Counted from the first letter of the stretch, positions 1 through 6,679 are shown. The stretch: 14,059 nt of DNA from CBFGWV01 sp965652545 (GCA_965652545.1 CBFGWV010000111.1:1-14059); one strand, 5' to 3'. The notes: generated from the letters alone by a model not told the origin. Program-made: numbers and translations.

Positions 1-491
1 CTCTGTGCCGTTTGTGTTGCCAAGCGCATCTGCGTGCAGGCATCCGCAGGCGCGGGCAGGTTCGCATGCGCTTCGGCCAGCGCGTTCACCCGCTTGGCGA
101 CGATCTCGGGGAAGGGCGCGGCCTTTGGACCACGGGTGTCGACGCCGGTCAGTAGCTGTGTCGATACGGCGGCTAGGCGGTCACGGCTCTCATCCCACAT
201 GCGGAAGTACACCCGCAGCCGCTTGTCGTCCGCGCCGAGGATCTGGGCGGTGATCGAGACGGGGGCATCCAGGTGGACTTCGCCAAGGTAGCGGATGTGG
301 TTCTCCAGGGTGTAGATCGTGTACTGATGCGATTCGCGCCCCGGGCCGTCGAGGCCGATGTAGTCGATGAGCCGGTCGCAGGCGCGGCTGAACAACAGGG
401 CGTAGCAGGCGTCGTTCAGGTGGCCGTTGTAGTCGATCCATGCCGCCTCCACGGGCGTGTTCAGCAGGACCAGCGGGTTGGCGTCGGGCAT
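1..491 (-). CDS. Hot-dog fold acyl-CoA thioesterase family protein, partial (C-terminus beyond left edge)
   Basis: The minus strand is open from an ATG at 491 to the window edge, giving 163 codons without a stop. Residues 18-27 read WIDYNGHLND, the D-x-N-G-H-x-N motif of 4-hydroxybenzoyl-CoA thioesterase-like proteins, in which the aspartate lies near the acyl-CoA thioester. The following segments (IRYLGEVHLDAPVSITAQIL and RLRVYFRMWDE) match the beta strands of a single hot-dog domain. The family hydrolyses acyl-CoA thioesters in the cytoplasm. This subgroup resembles thioesterases found with carnitine or betaine degradation genes, but no such partner is visible here, so the substrate is open. 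About 160 residues is near the usual full length, so only a short C-terminal part should be missing. The upstream Shine-Dalgarno is weak (GAGAAG about 11 nt before the ATG). The gene diverges from the riboswitch-led gene on the plus strand. Confidence 0.8.
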   Translation of the reverse strand, partial: MPDANPLVLLNTPVEAAWIDYNGHLNDACYALLFSRACDRLIDYIGLDGPGRESHQYTIYTLENHIRYLGEVHLDAPVSITAQILGADDKRLRVYFRMWDESRDRLAAVSTQLLTGVDTRGPKAAPFPEIVAKRVNALAEAHANLPAPADACTQMRLATQTAQ

Positions 492-528
492 GGCGGGCAC
501 GCTTCTCTCAAGGCGACAGCTTCCTAGG

Positions 529-558
529 ATGACGTGCCTTTGGCTTGTGTGTCATCAT
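529..558 (+). promoter_or_regulatory. Possible sigma70 promoter for the first cobalamin riboswitch
   Basis: ATGACG at 529-534 and CATCAT at 553-558 are separated by 18 bp. Each matches four of six bases of the -35 and -10 consensus. A start about 7 nt downstream would fall at the 5' edge of the riboswitch (566). The position is convincing; the sequence match alone is weak. Confidence 0.33.
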
Positions 559-565
559 CCGCCCT

Positions 566-741
566 GCGTTACGGTTCGCTGGCCCTTGTGGTCGGCGCTA
601 AGAGGGAATCCGGTGCGATACCGGAGCTGCCCCCGCAACTGTAAGCGGCGAGTCTGCCCCCGCCAGTAAGCCACTGACCGGTATCGGTCGGGAAGGATGG
701 GGATGGATGCTGACCCGTGAGCCAGGAGACCTGCCGTTCGC
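566..741 (+). promoter_or_regulatory. Cobalamin (AdoCbl-type) riboswitch 1
   Basis: All landmarks of the cobalamin riboswitch are present in order. GGGAATCCGGTG starts at 604. GCTGCCCCCGCAACTGTAAG runs to 644, with the CGGCGAGT segment after it. CCACTG is at 671-676, GGGAAGG at 690-696, and the B12 box GCCAGGAGACCTGCC at 721-735. Between CCACTG and GGGAAGG the variable arm is a short hairpin, GACCG-GTAT-CGGTC (676-689). A P1-like closing pairing of ACGG (571-574) with CCGT (734-737) sets the approximate ends. Riboswitches of this class normally lower expression of the downstream gene when adenosylcobalamin is abundant. It lies 38 nt before the start of the 109-residue gene at 780, so that gene is the expected target. 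The gene on the other side (thioesterase) is transcribed away and should not be controlled by it. Confidence 0.96.
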
Positions 742-761
742 AATCACCATGTTTTCGTGTA

Positions 762-781
762 ATGGAACGGGGGTTTTCCAT
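762..781 (+). promoter_or_regulatory. Start-codon hairpin, candidate expression platform of riboswitch 1
   Basis: ATGGAA (762-767) is a perfect inverted repeat of TTCCAT (776-781), with an 8-nt loop CGGGGGTT between them. The loop holds the only Shine-Dalgarno-like run for the gene, and the 3' strand includes the first two bases of the ATG at 780. The stem would therefore hide the start codon. CCAT at 747-750 can pair with ATGG at 762-765 as a weak competitor. This suggests control of translation, but the stems are short and the role is inferred. Confidence 0.4.
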
Positions 782-1109
782 GCAGAGCGCCAAGCGCCAT
801 GTTGCGCCGTCCTGCCTGTCTTTTTCTGCCGCTGATGTCCTGGGTCGTTTCGACCCGCGCGCGACCCTGCGCATGGCGCTGGATCGCGATGAGGGTACCG
901 AACCCAGGTTCGCCCGCGACTGCCTGTTGATCTGGGTGCTCGGCCTGCCCGAGGGGGTGGATGCCCGCCGGGCTGCCGCGGCGGTGCTGCCCGAGCTCGC
1001 CTGGCCGGAGCGTTCGCCGTTTGCCGAGGCCCTGCGCGGCTTGCTGGCGGAGGTGGCGAACTGTAGCCGCATGCCGGTACGCACTCGGCGCCGACGGTTT
1101 ACTCACTGA
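780..1109 (+). CDS. Uncharacterised 109-residue protein under a cobalamin riboswitch
   Basis: I do not recognise this protein. The ATG at 780 was chosen because GGGGG lies 6 nt upstream; in-frame ATGs at 717 and 762 sit inside or next to the riboswitch and lack a ribosome-binding site. Codons are G/C-rich at the third position through most of the frame, as in neighbouring genes. The product has no signal peptide or transmembrane segment. Residues 18-93 look like a helical soluble domain (ADVLGRFDPRATLRMALDRD, then FARDCLLIWVLGLPEGVD, then an alanine-rich helix). The last 15 residues form a basic tail (RTRRRRFTH). Cysteines are at 12, 48 and 95, with no metal motif. Its position directly after a complete cobalamin riboswitch, next to a B12 uptake operon, implies expression when B12 is scarce. 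A role in B12 use, salvage or replacement is possible but unproven. It converges on the GFA gene, 17 bp away. Confidence 0.68.
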   Translation: MQSAKRHVAPSCLSFSAADVLGRFDPRATLRMALDRDEGTEPRFARDCLLIWVLGLPEGVDARRAAAAVLPELAWPERSPFAEALRGLLAEVANCSRMPVRTRRRRFTH

Positions 1110-1126
1110 GGTTGCGCAGGCGCGAG

Positions 1127-1519
1127 CTACGCCTCAAAGCGGCTTGTGGGGTCACGATCGCCGTCGTATCGCTTCGTGAGCGGAAACGGCGGCAACCAGG
1201 ACTCGCGCCGGGCGATCCAGAGTTCGTATGTCGGCCTCAGTTGATCAGGGGCATCGAGCGATCCTAAGTTCACTTCGATTTCGTCGTCGCTGCGCCCGAA
1301 TACGGTGGAGCCGCAGCGGGGGCAGAAAAACCGCCCGGCATAGTCGCGTACTTCGCCTTCGATCGTCACCGCATCCTGAGGGAACACCGCCGAGGCGTGA
1401 AACAGGGCACCATGGTGCTTGCGGCAATCGAGACAGTGGCAAATGCCGACCCGGTATGGGGGGCCCGAGGCCACGATTCGCACGTTGCCGCAGAGGCAAC
1501 CGCCGGTGAATGTATCCAT
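1127..1519 (-). CDS. GFA (glutathione-dependent formaldehyde-activating) family zinc protein
   Basis: This 130-residue protein has the full zinc-binding pattern of the GFA/CENP-V family: CLCG at 8-11, CHCLDC at 27-32 and CPRC at 66-69. FFCPRCGSTVFG is the typical second half of the fold. The founding member was described as speeding S-hydroxymethylglutathione formation, but most homologues have no proven function, so only the fold is safe. The ATG at 1519 is preceded by GAGGAGA at good spacing. It lies 96 nt downstream of the btuD stop on the same strand and could be the last gene of the B12 uptake transcript, or have its own promoter in that gap. No link between GFA proteins and cobalamin is established. 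Confidence 0.9.
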   Translation of the reverse strand: MDTFTGGCLCGNVRIVASGPPYRVGICHCLDCRKHHGALFHASAVFPQDAVTIEGEVRDYAGRFFCPRCGSTVFGRSDDEIEVNLGSLDAPDQLRPTYELWIARRESWLPPFPLTKRYDGDRDPTSRFEA

Positions 1520-1615
1520 CCCGCGTCTCCTCTAAAGTCAGGCGGACGTACTGGTTACAACGAACAGCGCGGTCATTGCAATCGTCCCCCGCCGTCTACG
1601 TCGAGGAGAGCGGCC

Positions 1616-2407
1616 TTAACCCGTCGGCAACCGCCGCCAAGGCAGCAACCAGTTCTGGTCGTCGTGCCGGCCGCGCAGGGTGTCGACGGCGTAGACCTTG
1701 GCGACGTGGTCGTCGGTCAGCACGTCCTCTGGCCGGCCTTCGGCGTGGATGCGGCCCTGGTCGAGCAGGATCAGTCGATGACAGAAGCGCATGGCCAGGG
1801 CGAGGTCGTGGAGGACGACGACGACGGCTGCATTTTGGCGGGCTTGGTCGACCAGTACGGTCATGACGTCGATCTGGTGGGCTGGGTCGAGTCCGCTGAC
1901 CGGTTCGTCGGTGAGCAGGATGCGCGGTTGTCCGGCCAGTGAACGGGCCAGCAGTACGCGGGCGCGTTCGCCGCCGGAGAGCTGGGTGACCGGTCGGTCG
2001 GCGAGGTGGGTGACGTCGGTGGCGGCCATCGCGTTAGTGATGGCGATTCTATCGGCACTGTCCTCGCGCTGCCACGGACCACGGTGCGGGAGGCGGCCGA
2101 GCGCGACGACCCGTCGAACGGGCAGGGGCCAGTGCAGTGGGGCATGCTGGGGCAGGAAGGCCATCTCGCGTGCCAGTACCCGCGGTGGAATGCTGGCCAG
2201 CGCTTTGTCGCCGATGCGAATGCTGCCGCCATCGGGCGGCGTCAGTCCGGCCAGTGCGCGCAGCAACGTGGACTTGCCTGCACCGTTGGGCCCAAGCAGC
2301 CCGAGGACTTCGCCGTGACGGATCTGAAGCGTCACCTCATCGACGAGCGTGCGGCCGTCGCGGCGCACGGTGACCTCGCGAACGTCGGCGGCGATGGTTA
2401 CATCCAT
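1616..2407 (-). CDS. btuD: Cobalamin ABC transporter ATP-binding protein (BtuD/FecE type)
   Basis: This 263-residue ATPase powers import through the inner-membrane permease. It has the Walker A motif GPNGAGKST at 39-47, Q-loop glutamine 87 (FLPQH), signature LSGGE at 143-147, Walker B ILLTDEP at 163-169 and H-loop histidine 200 (VLHD). Length and motif spacing fit the iron-siderophore/B12 subfamily. A longer frame opens upstream to 2590, but it lies inside btuC. The ATG at 2407 begins the recognisable domain and overlaps the end of btuC by 10 bp, which suggests translational coupling. The assignment to B12 rather than siderophore or haem rests on the cobalamin riboswitch at the head of the operon. 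The C-terminal tail after residue 235 is basic and unconserved in appearance. Confidence 0.93.
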   Translation of the reverse strand: MDVTIAADVREVTVRRDGRTLVDEVTLQIRHGEVLGLLGPNGAGKSTLLRALAGLTPPDGGSIRIGDKALASIPPRVLAREMAFLPQHAPLHWPLPVRRVVALGRLPHRGPWQREDSADRIAITNAMAATDVTHLADRPVTQLSGGERARVLLARSLAGQPRILLTDEPVSGLDPAHQIDVMTVLVDQARQNAAVVVVLHDLALAMRFCHRLILLDQGRIHAEGRPEDVLTDDHVAKVYAVDTLRGRHDDQNWLLPWRRLPTG

Positions 2408-3399
2408 TGGCGGCGGGCCTTCAGCAGCAAGTGCAGGAAGAACGGCGCGCCTACCAGGGCCGTGACGACGCCCAGTTTGAGCTCGCTTTGCAGCGGCAGC
2501 AGCCGCACCAGGCTGTCGGCGGCCAGCAGGAGTACAGCACCGCCCAGGGCGCTGGCGGGGATCAGTCGGCTCGGTTGCTGGCCGACCCAAGGGCGCAGGA
2601 TATGCGGCACCACCAGCCCGACGAAACCGATACTGCCGGCTACGGAGACGGCCGCGCCCACCGCCAGCCCGACACCGAGGATGATGATCAGACGCAGGCG
2701 GGTGAGGCGGTAGCCGAGGCTGCGTGCGGTGTCTTCGCCCAATGTAAGGGCATCCAGTGCCCGTCCGCTGGAGGCCAGCAGCAAAGCGCCCACGGCCATG
2801 AACGGCAGGGCCAGCCAGACGTGTTCGAAGCTGCGGTCGGAAAGAGAGCCGAGCATCCAGAAGACGATTTCCAGCGCCGCATACGGGCTGGGGGCGAGGT
2901 TCAGCGCCAGGGCCGTCAGGGCACCGGCGAGGCTGTTGATGGCGACCCCGGCGAGGATCATGGTCAGTCCGGTGTCGTCTTCACCGGCGAGCCAGGCGAC
3001 GGCCAGCGTGCCGATGAGGGCGCCGGTCATGCCGCCCAGGGGCAAGGCTGCCGGGTGGATGGACGCCAGCCCAAAGTAAAAGGTGATGACTGCGCCCAGC
3101 GCGGCGGTGGACGAGGCGCCGACCAGTGCGGGGTCGGCCAGGGGGTTGCGCAGCAGGCCTTGCAGTACGGCGCCGGAGAGGCCAAGTACCGCGCCCACCA
3201 GCAGCGCCAGCAACGCGCGCGGGAAGCGGATCTCCGCCAGTATCAGCCACAGGACGCCGTCCTCGCGTTGGGCCGAGTCGTTCAGCACGCCGATCAAGGC
3301 GCCGGCGTCGCGGCCGGCGAAGATGGCGATCAGGAACAAGACGGTGCACAACAGTCCCAGCCCGCCCAACAACCGGGCAGGGGCGATCTCACTGCCCAT
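2398..3399 (-). CDS. btuC: Cobalamin ABC transporter permease (BtuC, FecCD family)
   Basis: This 333-residue, very hydrophobic protein is the inner-membrane channel of the importer. It begins with a transmembrane helix (residues about 10-28). It carries family hallmarks: RFPRALLALLVGAVLGLSGA near 58-77, then GLLRNPLADPALVG, and GFVGLVVPHILRPWVG in the last third. The last is the cytoplasmic coupling segment that contacts the ATPase. About nine or ten membrane helices can be seen, as usual for FecCD permeases. The ATG at 3399 overlaps the btuF stop by 11 bp, and the gene ends 10 bp into btuD, so periplasmic, membrane and ATPase subunits are translated as a coupled set. Substrate is inferred from the riboswitch and the TonB receptor. 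Confidence 0.94.
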   Translation of the reverse strand: MGSEIAPARLLGGLGLLCTVLFLIAIFAGRDAGALIGVLNDSAQREDGVLWLILAEIRFPRALLALLVGAVLGLSGAVLQGLLRNPLADPALVGASSTAALGAVITFYFGLASIHPAALPLGGMTGALIGTLAVAWLAGEDDTGLTMILAGVAINSLAGALTALALNLAPSPYAALEIVFWMLGSLSDRSFEHVWLALPFMAVGALLLASSGRALDALTLGEDTARSLGYRLTRLRLIIILGVGLAVGAAVSVAGSIGFVGLVVPHILRPWVGQQPSRLIPASALGGAVLLLAADSLVRLLPLQSELKLGVVTALVGAPFFLHLLLKARRQWM

Positions 3400-4240
3400 G
3401 CGCGACCCACTGCGTGCGTTGCCACTGATGGCGGGCGTCGACCAATCGGCCCAGGGCGTCGGTGATCCAGGGGCCTGCGCAGTTCCACTCGGCTTCGGGC
3501 ACGGTTGTGGTGGTCAGCTTGGGCAGACCGCGAATGGCCGGATGGCGCGGAACGGCGCTCGCCTGGGACGGCGCGCGTTCGCCGCCGGCGCCGAACACGA
3601 GGATGTCCGGGCGGCCGCGGATGAGGTCCTCCAACCCCAGGAAGCCCCAACCGTGCATACCTTGCTTGGCGGCGAGGTTGACGATGCCGGCGCGCTCCAT
3701 GAGTTCATGGGTGAGGCTGCCGGTTCCGGTGGTAAAGCCGTTGGGGTGAAACACCGCACCGACCGGCTCGGGGCCGGTTCGGCCGGCGGCCAGTTCGGCC
3801 AGGGTGGCGTCCATGTCGGCGACCAGCGCTTGGCCGCGCTCGGCAAGGCCGAGCCGCTCGGCCACCACAATGATCTGCTCGCGCGTTTCCGCGACCGATT
3901 GCGGCACGGCAAGGTCCATGACCTCCACACCCATGCGGCGCAGCAAGGCGACTGAATCGCGTTTGGTGTAGATCCCGGCGAGCACGAGATCCGGCCGAAA
4001 CCCCAGCACTTCCTCCGCCAGGCCTTGATTGAGGGGCAGTTCGCCGACCCGGTCCACCACTGGAGAATAGGCCGGGTCGGCGGCCAGAAAACTGACCGAG
4101 GCAATGCGTGAGGGCGGTGCCAGGGTCAGCAGTAGCGCATCCGCGCACAGGTTGATGGACACCACGCGTTGCGGCGGCGCGGCCACGGCCAGGCCCGATA
4201 CGCAGATCAAGCCTAAAGCCAGTGCGCACCAGCTACGCAT
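3389..4240 (-). CDS. btuF: Periplasmic cobalamin-binding protein (BtuF-like)
   Basis: This 283-residue protein has a Sec signal peptide (residues 1-20, ending SGLAVA before APPQRVVS). The mature part is a class III (FecB/BtuF) binding protein: RVVSINLCADALLLTLAP at its start, RPDLVLAGIYT in the first lobe, a helical linker about 150-190, and GWGFLGLEDLIRGRPDILV in the second lobe. It should carry cobalamin from the receptor to BtuCD. Cysteine 32 in NLCAD and another near the C-terminus (WNCAGPW) could form a disulfide, which is a guess. The ATG at 4240 lies 2 nt after the btuB stop, with GGAG at suitable spacing inside the end of btuB. No lipobox is present, so it should be soluble. It could in principle bind another chelate; the riboswitch argues for cobalamin or cobinamide. 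Confidence 0.9.
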   Translation of the reverse strand: MRSWCALALGLICVSGLAVAAPPQRVVSINLCADALLLTLAPPSRIASVSFLAADPAYSPVVDRVGELPLNQGLAEEVLGFRPDLVLAGIYTKRDSVALLRRMGVEVMDLAVPQSVAETREQIIVVAERLGLAERGQALVADMDATLAELAAGRTGPEPVGAVFHPNGFTTGTGSLTHELMERAGIVNLAAKQGMHGWGFLGLEDLIRGRPDILVFGAGGERAPSQASAVPRHPAIRGLPKLTTTTVPEAEWNCAGPWITDALGRLVDARHQWQRTQWVAHGQ

Positions 4241-4242
4241 TA

Positions 4243-6171
4243 TCAGAACTCCGCCCGTACACCCAGATAGAATGCCCGCCCCGGCTGCGCGTAGTCGTAC
4301 ACGTCCTGATAGTCCTCGTCCAGGAGGTTCTCCACGCGTGCGAAGACATCGATCTGTTCGCTCACTTGATAGCGTCCGGCCAGGGTGACCAGGGTGTAGC
4401 CATCCAGTGTGACCGTAGAGGCCGGGAAGGTGCTGAAATCGTCATCCTTGACGTCACTGTTGCGCACGACGGACAGGTCCAGCCGTGCCGGCATGGTCTG
4501 GAAGGCGTAACCCAGGTTGGCGGAGACGGCGTGTTGCGGCCGGCGACGCTCGCGTTGGCCATCGGGCGCCTCGGCATCGGTATAGGTGTAGCTGCCGCTG
4601 AGGTCCCAACCCGCCCCCAACTCGGCAGTGGCGCTGATCTCCACGCCGCGGCGCTCGCTCTCGCCCTCGCCGTTGGCGACGCTGCTGAGGAAGGTGGTCG
4701 AGTCGAAGGTGGCGATGATCTCGTCCTCCAGCACGGTATGGAAGACTGTGACGTCCATCGTCAGGCGGTCATCGAACAGCGGGAATTCCACCCCAAAGTC
4801 CCAGCCGCGGGCTTTCTCGGGCTTGAGATTGGGGTTGCCGATGAAGCTGTCCGGGAAGAACCCGAACAGTTCGATGAACGAGGGGTTGGTGACGCCGGTG
4901 CCGTAGCTGCCATGCAGACGTACGCCGCTGTCGGGGAACAAATAAGCCGCCGTGGCCCGCCAGGTGGTGGCGTCGGCGAAGCGGTCGTTGTCGTCGTGGC
5001 GGACCGCCCCGGTGAGAAACAGGCGCTCGTGCAACCCCAGCCGGTACTCGGCCACGACGCCGGTGTTGGTGATCGACTGGTCCTGGTTGGCCGGCGAGGT
5101 GGGGCTGTCGCCGCGCTGGCGATAGTCCTCGGATTCGCGCTCCAGGGCGAAGGTCAGATCATGATCCGCCGTGTCACTGCCCCAGATGAAGCTGGAGCGG
5201 TAGTCCAGCCGCTTCTTGCGCCCGTCGTAACGGGTGCTTTGCACGCCTTCGGTGAAGAACTGGTTCTCGGTGTCCGTCAGGGCCGCACCGAGCCGCTGCT
5301 GCCAAAAGCCGTCGAACAGGTCCAGGCTGGCGGCGACCCGGCCGTAGAGGGCCTCGCTCTCGCGCAACTCGTCGCCGTCCACGACACGGCCGTAATCCGG
5401 CGAGGTCGGGTCCGCATAGGTCTGTGGGTCGAACTGCGACTGCGCATCGGTGTAGCGCACGCTGGCATCCAGGGAGAACCCGTTGAATGGTTCCAGCCCA
5501 CCGCGCAGGTTGAGGGTCGTGTTCTCATACCCATCGTCCTCAGTACCGTGCGGCGCGACCGACGTGCCATCGGTATCCTGACGGCTGACCCCGATGGCGA
5601 AGTCGCCACGATCACTGCCCCCGCTGAGGCCTGCGCTGGCGTTCCAGGTGTTGAAGCTGCCGCCTTCGATCTGGCCGTAGCCCGAGAGTTTGCCCTCGCC
5701 GCGGCGGGTGATGATGTTGATGACCCCGCCGATGGCATCGGACCCCCACAGTGCGCTCTGCGGTCCGCGCAGAACCTCGATACGCTCGATCTCGGTGATT
5801 GGCAGATCGGCGAAATCGAATGACGACCCATAGGTGGGGTCGTTGGCTTCCACGCCGTCGATGAGCACCAAAGTGTGGTTGGCTTCGGCACCGCGGATGC
5901 GAATCTGACTGGTGGTGCCCGGCCCGCCGCTGCGGCTGAAGGTCACCCCCGGCACGCCACGCAAGGCGTCCCCGACGGTCCGCACCTGGCGGTTCTTCAG
6001 GTGTTCGGCATCGATGACGGTTACCGCCGAACCGACCTGCTGGGCCGGTGTCTCCAACAGGCTGGCGGAGACCACGACATCGGGGAGCTGCAGCACGGTC
6101 TGGGCGATTGCGCCGGAACTGATGACGGCCGCGGACAGCGCAGCCAGGGGAAGCAAAGGACGGACGGACAT
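4243..6171 (-). CDS. btuB: TonB-dependent vitamin B12 receptor BtuB
   Basis: This 642-residue protein is an outer-membrane receptor that takes up cobalamin with energy from TonB. A signal peptide (about 1-23, ending SSGAIA) is followed by a Ton-box-like PDVVVSAS at about 30-37. The plug domain follows (VGSAVTVIDAEHL, then TSQIRIRGAEANHTLVLIDG, and the LRGPQSALWGSDAIGGVINI block). The 22-strand barrel fills the rest and ends with GVRAEF, the terminal phenylalanine recognised by the barrel-assembly machinery. E. coli BtuB is 614 residues, so the length fits. It is the first gene of the btuBFCD operon, preceded by a cobalamin riboswitch and about 200 nt of leader. GAGG about 10 nt before the ATG is the ribosome-binding site. 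Assignment to B12 is strong from the riboswitch plus the transporter genes. Confidence 0.95.
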   Translation of the reverse strand: MSVRPLLPLAALSAAVISSGAIAQTVLQLPDVVVSASLLETPAQQVGSAVTVIDAEHLKNRQVRTVGDALRGVPGVTFSRSGGPGTTSQIRIRGAEANHTLVLIDGVEANDPTYGSSFDFADLPITEIERIEVLRGPQSALWGSDAIGGVINIITRRGEGKLSGYGQIEGGSFNTWNASAGLSGGSDRGDFAIGVSRQDTDGTSVAPHGTEDDGYENTTLNLRGGLEPFNGFSLDASVRYTDAQSQFDPQTYADPTSPDYGRVVDGDELRESEALYGRVAASLDLFDGFWQQRLGAALTDTENQFFTEGVQSTRYDGRKKRLDYRSSFIWGSDTADHDLTFALERESEDYRQRGDSPTSPANQDQSITNTGVVAEYRLGLHERLFLTGAVRHDDNDRFADATTWRATAAYLFPDSGVRLHGSYGTGVTNPSFIELFGFFPDSFIGNPNLKPEKARGWDFGVEFPLFDDRLTMDVTVFHTVLEDEIIATFDSTTFLSSVANGEGESERRGVEISATAELGAGWDLSGSYTYTDAEAPDGQRERRRPQHAVSANLGYAFQTMPARLDLSVVRNSDVKDDDFSTFPASTVTLDGYTLVTLAGRYQVSEQIDVFARVENLLDEDYQDVYDYAQPGRAFYLGVRAEF

Positions 6172-6372
6172 TGAACAGCGGCCTCGTAGTCGTTGTCATG
6201 CCGCCTGCGGGAGACGGCAATATCGAGGCGCATCGCCGGGACTGTCCACTACCGGCTCGAGGTGGGAACCACCGGTTCGCAGGTTCTGGCCTGGCGACGC
6301 GCTTTTAGCCGCGTCGCCGATCAACGGCACACCGCTCCACCGAAAGACCCCGTTCGGTGACAAGGCGACGCT
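6172..6372 (-). promoter_or_regulatory. Long structured btuB leader between riboswitch 2 and btuB (candidate expression platform)
   Basis: This 201-nt stretch holds no plausible gene. Read on the minus strand it has three related segments: A, GCGTCGCC (6371-6364), next to the riboswitch closing stem; B, GGCGACGCG (6318-6310); and C, CGCGTCGCC (6301-6293). B can pair with A or with C but not both. Between A and B lies another hairpin, CACCGAA (6359-6353) with TTCGGTG (6344-6338). The B:C hairpin has 9 bp and an 8-nt loop but no following U-run, so it is not an ordinary intrinsic terminator. The arrangement looks like a switch that links ligand binding to two alternative folds. This is inference from base complementarity. 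Confidence 0.5.
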
Positions 6373-6642
6373 GTGACGGCAGGTCTCCTGGCTCGCGGGT
6401 CGCAGTCGAACGACCGGCCTTCCCAGCTTGGGAGCCTGTCGGGCTTGAGTGTCCGCAGTAGGACAGTCTCAAGTCCGACAGGCTCCCCGAAAGCCAGTGG
6501 CATTGTGTTGTCGTCGACTCACCGCTCACAGTTGCGGGGGCAGCCAGGGTTCGATCGGCGAAACGCCGCTCTACCCTGTTCCCTTTCGAGGGCCGGGCGG
6601 ATGCTGCCCGCCCAGCCGTCTCATCCCACTTGGGACCGTCAC
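6373..6642 (-). promoter_or_regulatory. Cobalamin riboswitch 2, upstream of btuBFCD
   Basis: On the minus strand the class landmarks appear in order: AAAGGGAACAGGGT near 6585-6572, CCCCCGCAACTGTGAGCGG at 6540-6522, CCACTG followed much later by GGGAAGG (6424-6418), and the B12 box GCCAGGAGACCTGCC at 6392-6378. GTGACGG (6642-6636) pairs with CCGTCAC (6379-6373) as a 7-bp closing stem, which sets the ends. The total of 270 nt is longer than riboswitch 1 (about 176 nt), partly because of a 58-bp palindrome in the arm between CCACTG and GGGAAGG and partly because of a longer 5' arm (GGCGGGCAGCATCCGCC, 6608-6592). It should reduce btuB operon expression when cobalamin is plentiful. Confidence 0.96.
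6430..6487. repeat. 58-bp palindromic repeat inside the variable arm of riboswitch 2
   Basis: A 20-bp left arm (6430-6449) and right arm (6468-6487) are inverted copies with a single mismatch. Inside them TGTCC (6450-6454) and GGACA (6461-6465) form a second stem around GCAGTA. On the transcribed strand this makes a hairpin of about 24 pairs with a 2-nt bulge. It sits on top of a 4-bp stem GCTT (6494-6491)/AAGC (6429-6426), exactly where riboswitch 1 has a plain 4-nt loop. The shape and near-perfect symmetry resemble dispersed palindromic repeats such as REP or MITE-like elements. No second copy occurs in this window, so its dispersed nature is not shown. Confidence 0.75.
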
Positions 6643-6650
6643 GCGAGCGG

Positions 6651-6679
6651 AAGGTACTCTCAAGGGTTAGCCAGTGCAA
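6651..6679 (-). promoter_or_regulatory. Possible promoter of the btu operon
   Basis: On the minus strand TTGCAC (6679-6674) and TACCTT (6656-6651) are separated by 17 bp, which would start transcription near 6644, just before the riboswitch closing stem at 6642. Each box matches only three of six consensus bases, so the call rests mostly on position. Confidence 0.3.

Noticed and set aside
717..779. Longer start (ATG 717 or 762) for the 109-residue gene
   Set aside because: 717 lies inside the conserved B12-box region of the riboswitch, and neither site has a ribosome-binding site.
4222..5823. 533-codon open frame antisense to btuB and the start of btuF
   Set aside because: It lies opposite a strongly supported receptor gene, has no recognisable domain and no proper ribosome-binding site.
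6293..6318. 9-bp GC-rich hairpin in the btuB leader as an intrinsic terminator
   Set aside because: No U-run follows on either strand. It is better described as part of the alternative-pairing leader.
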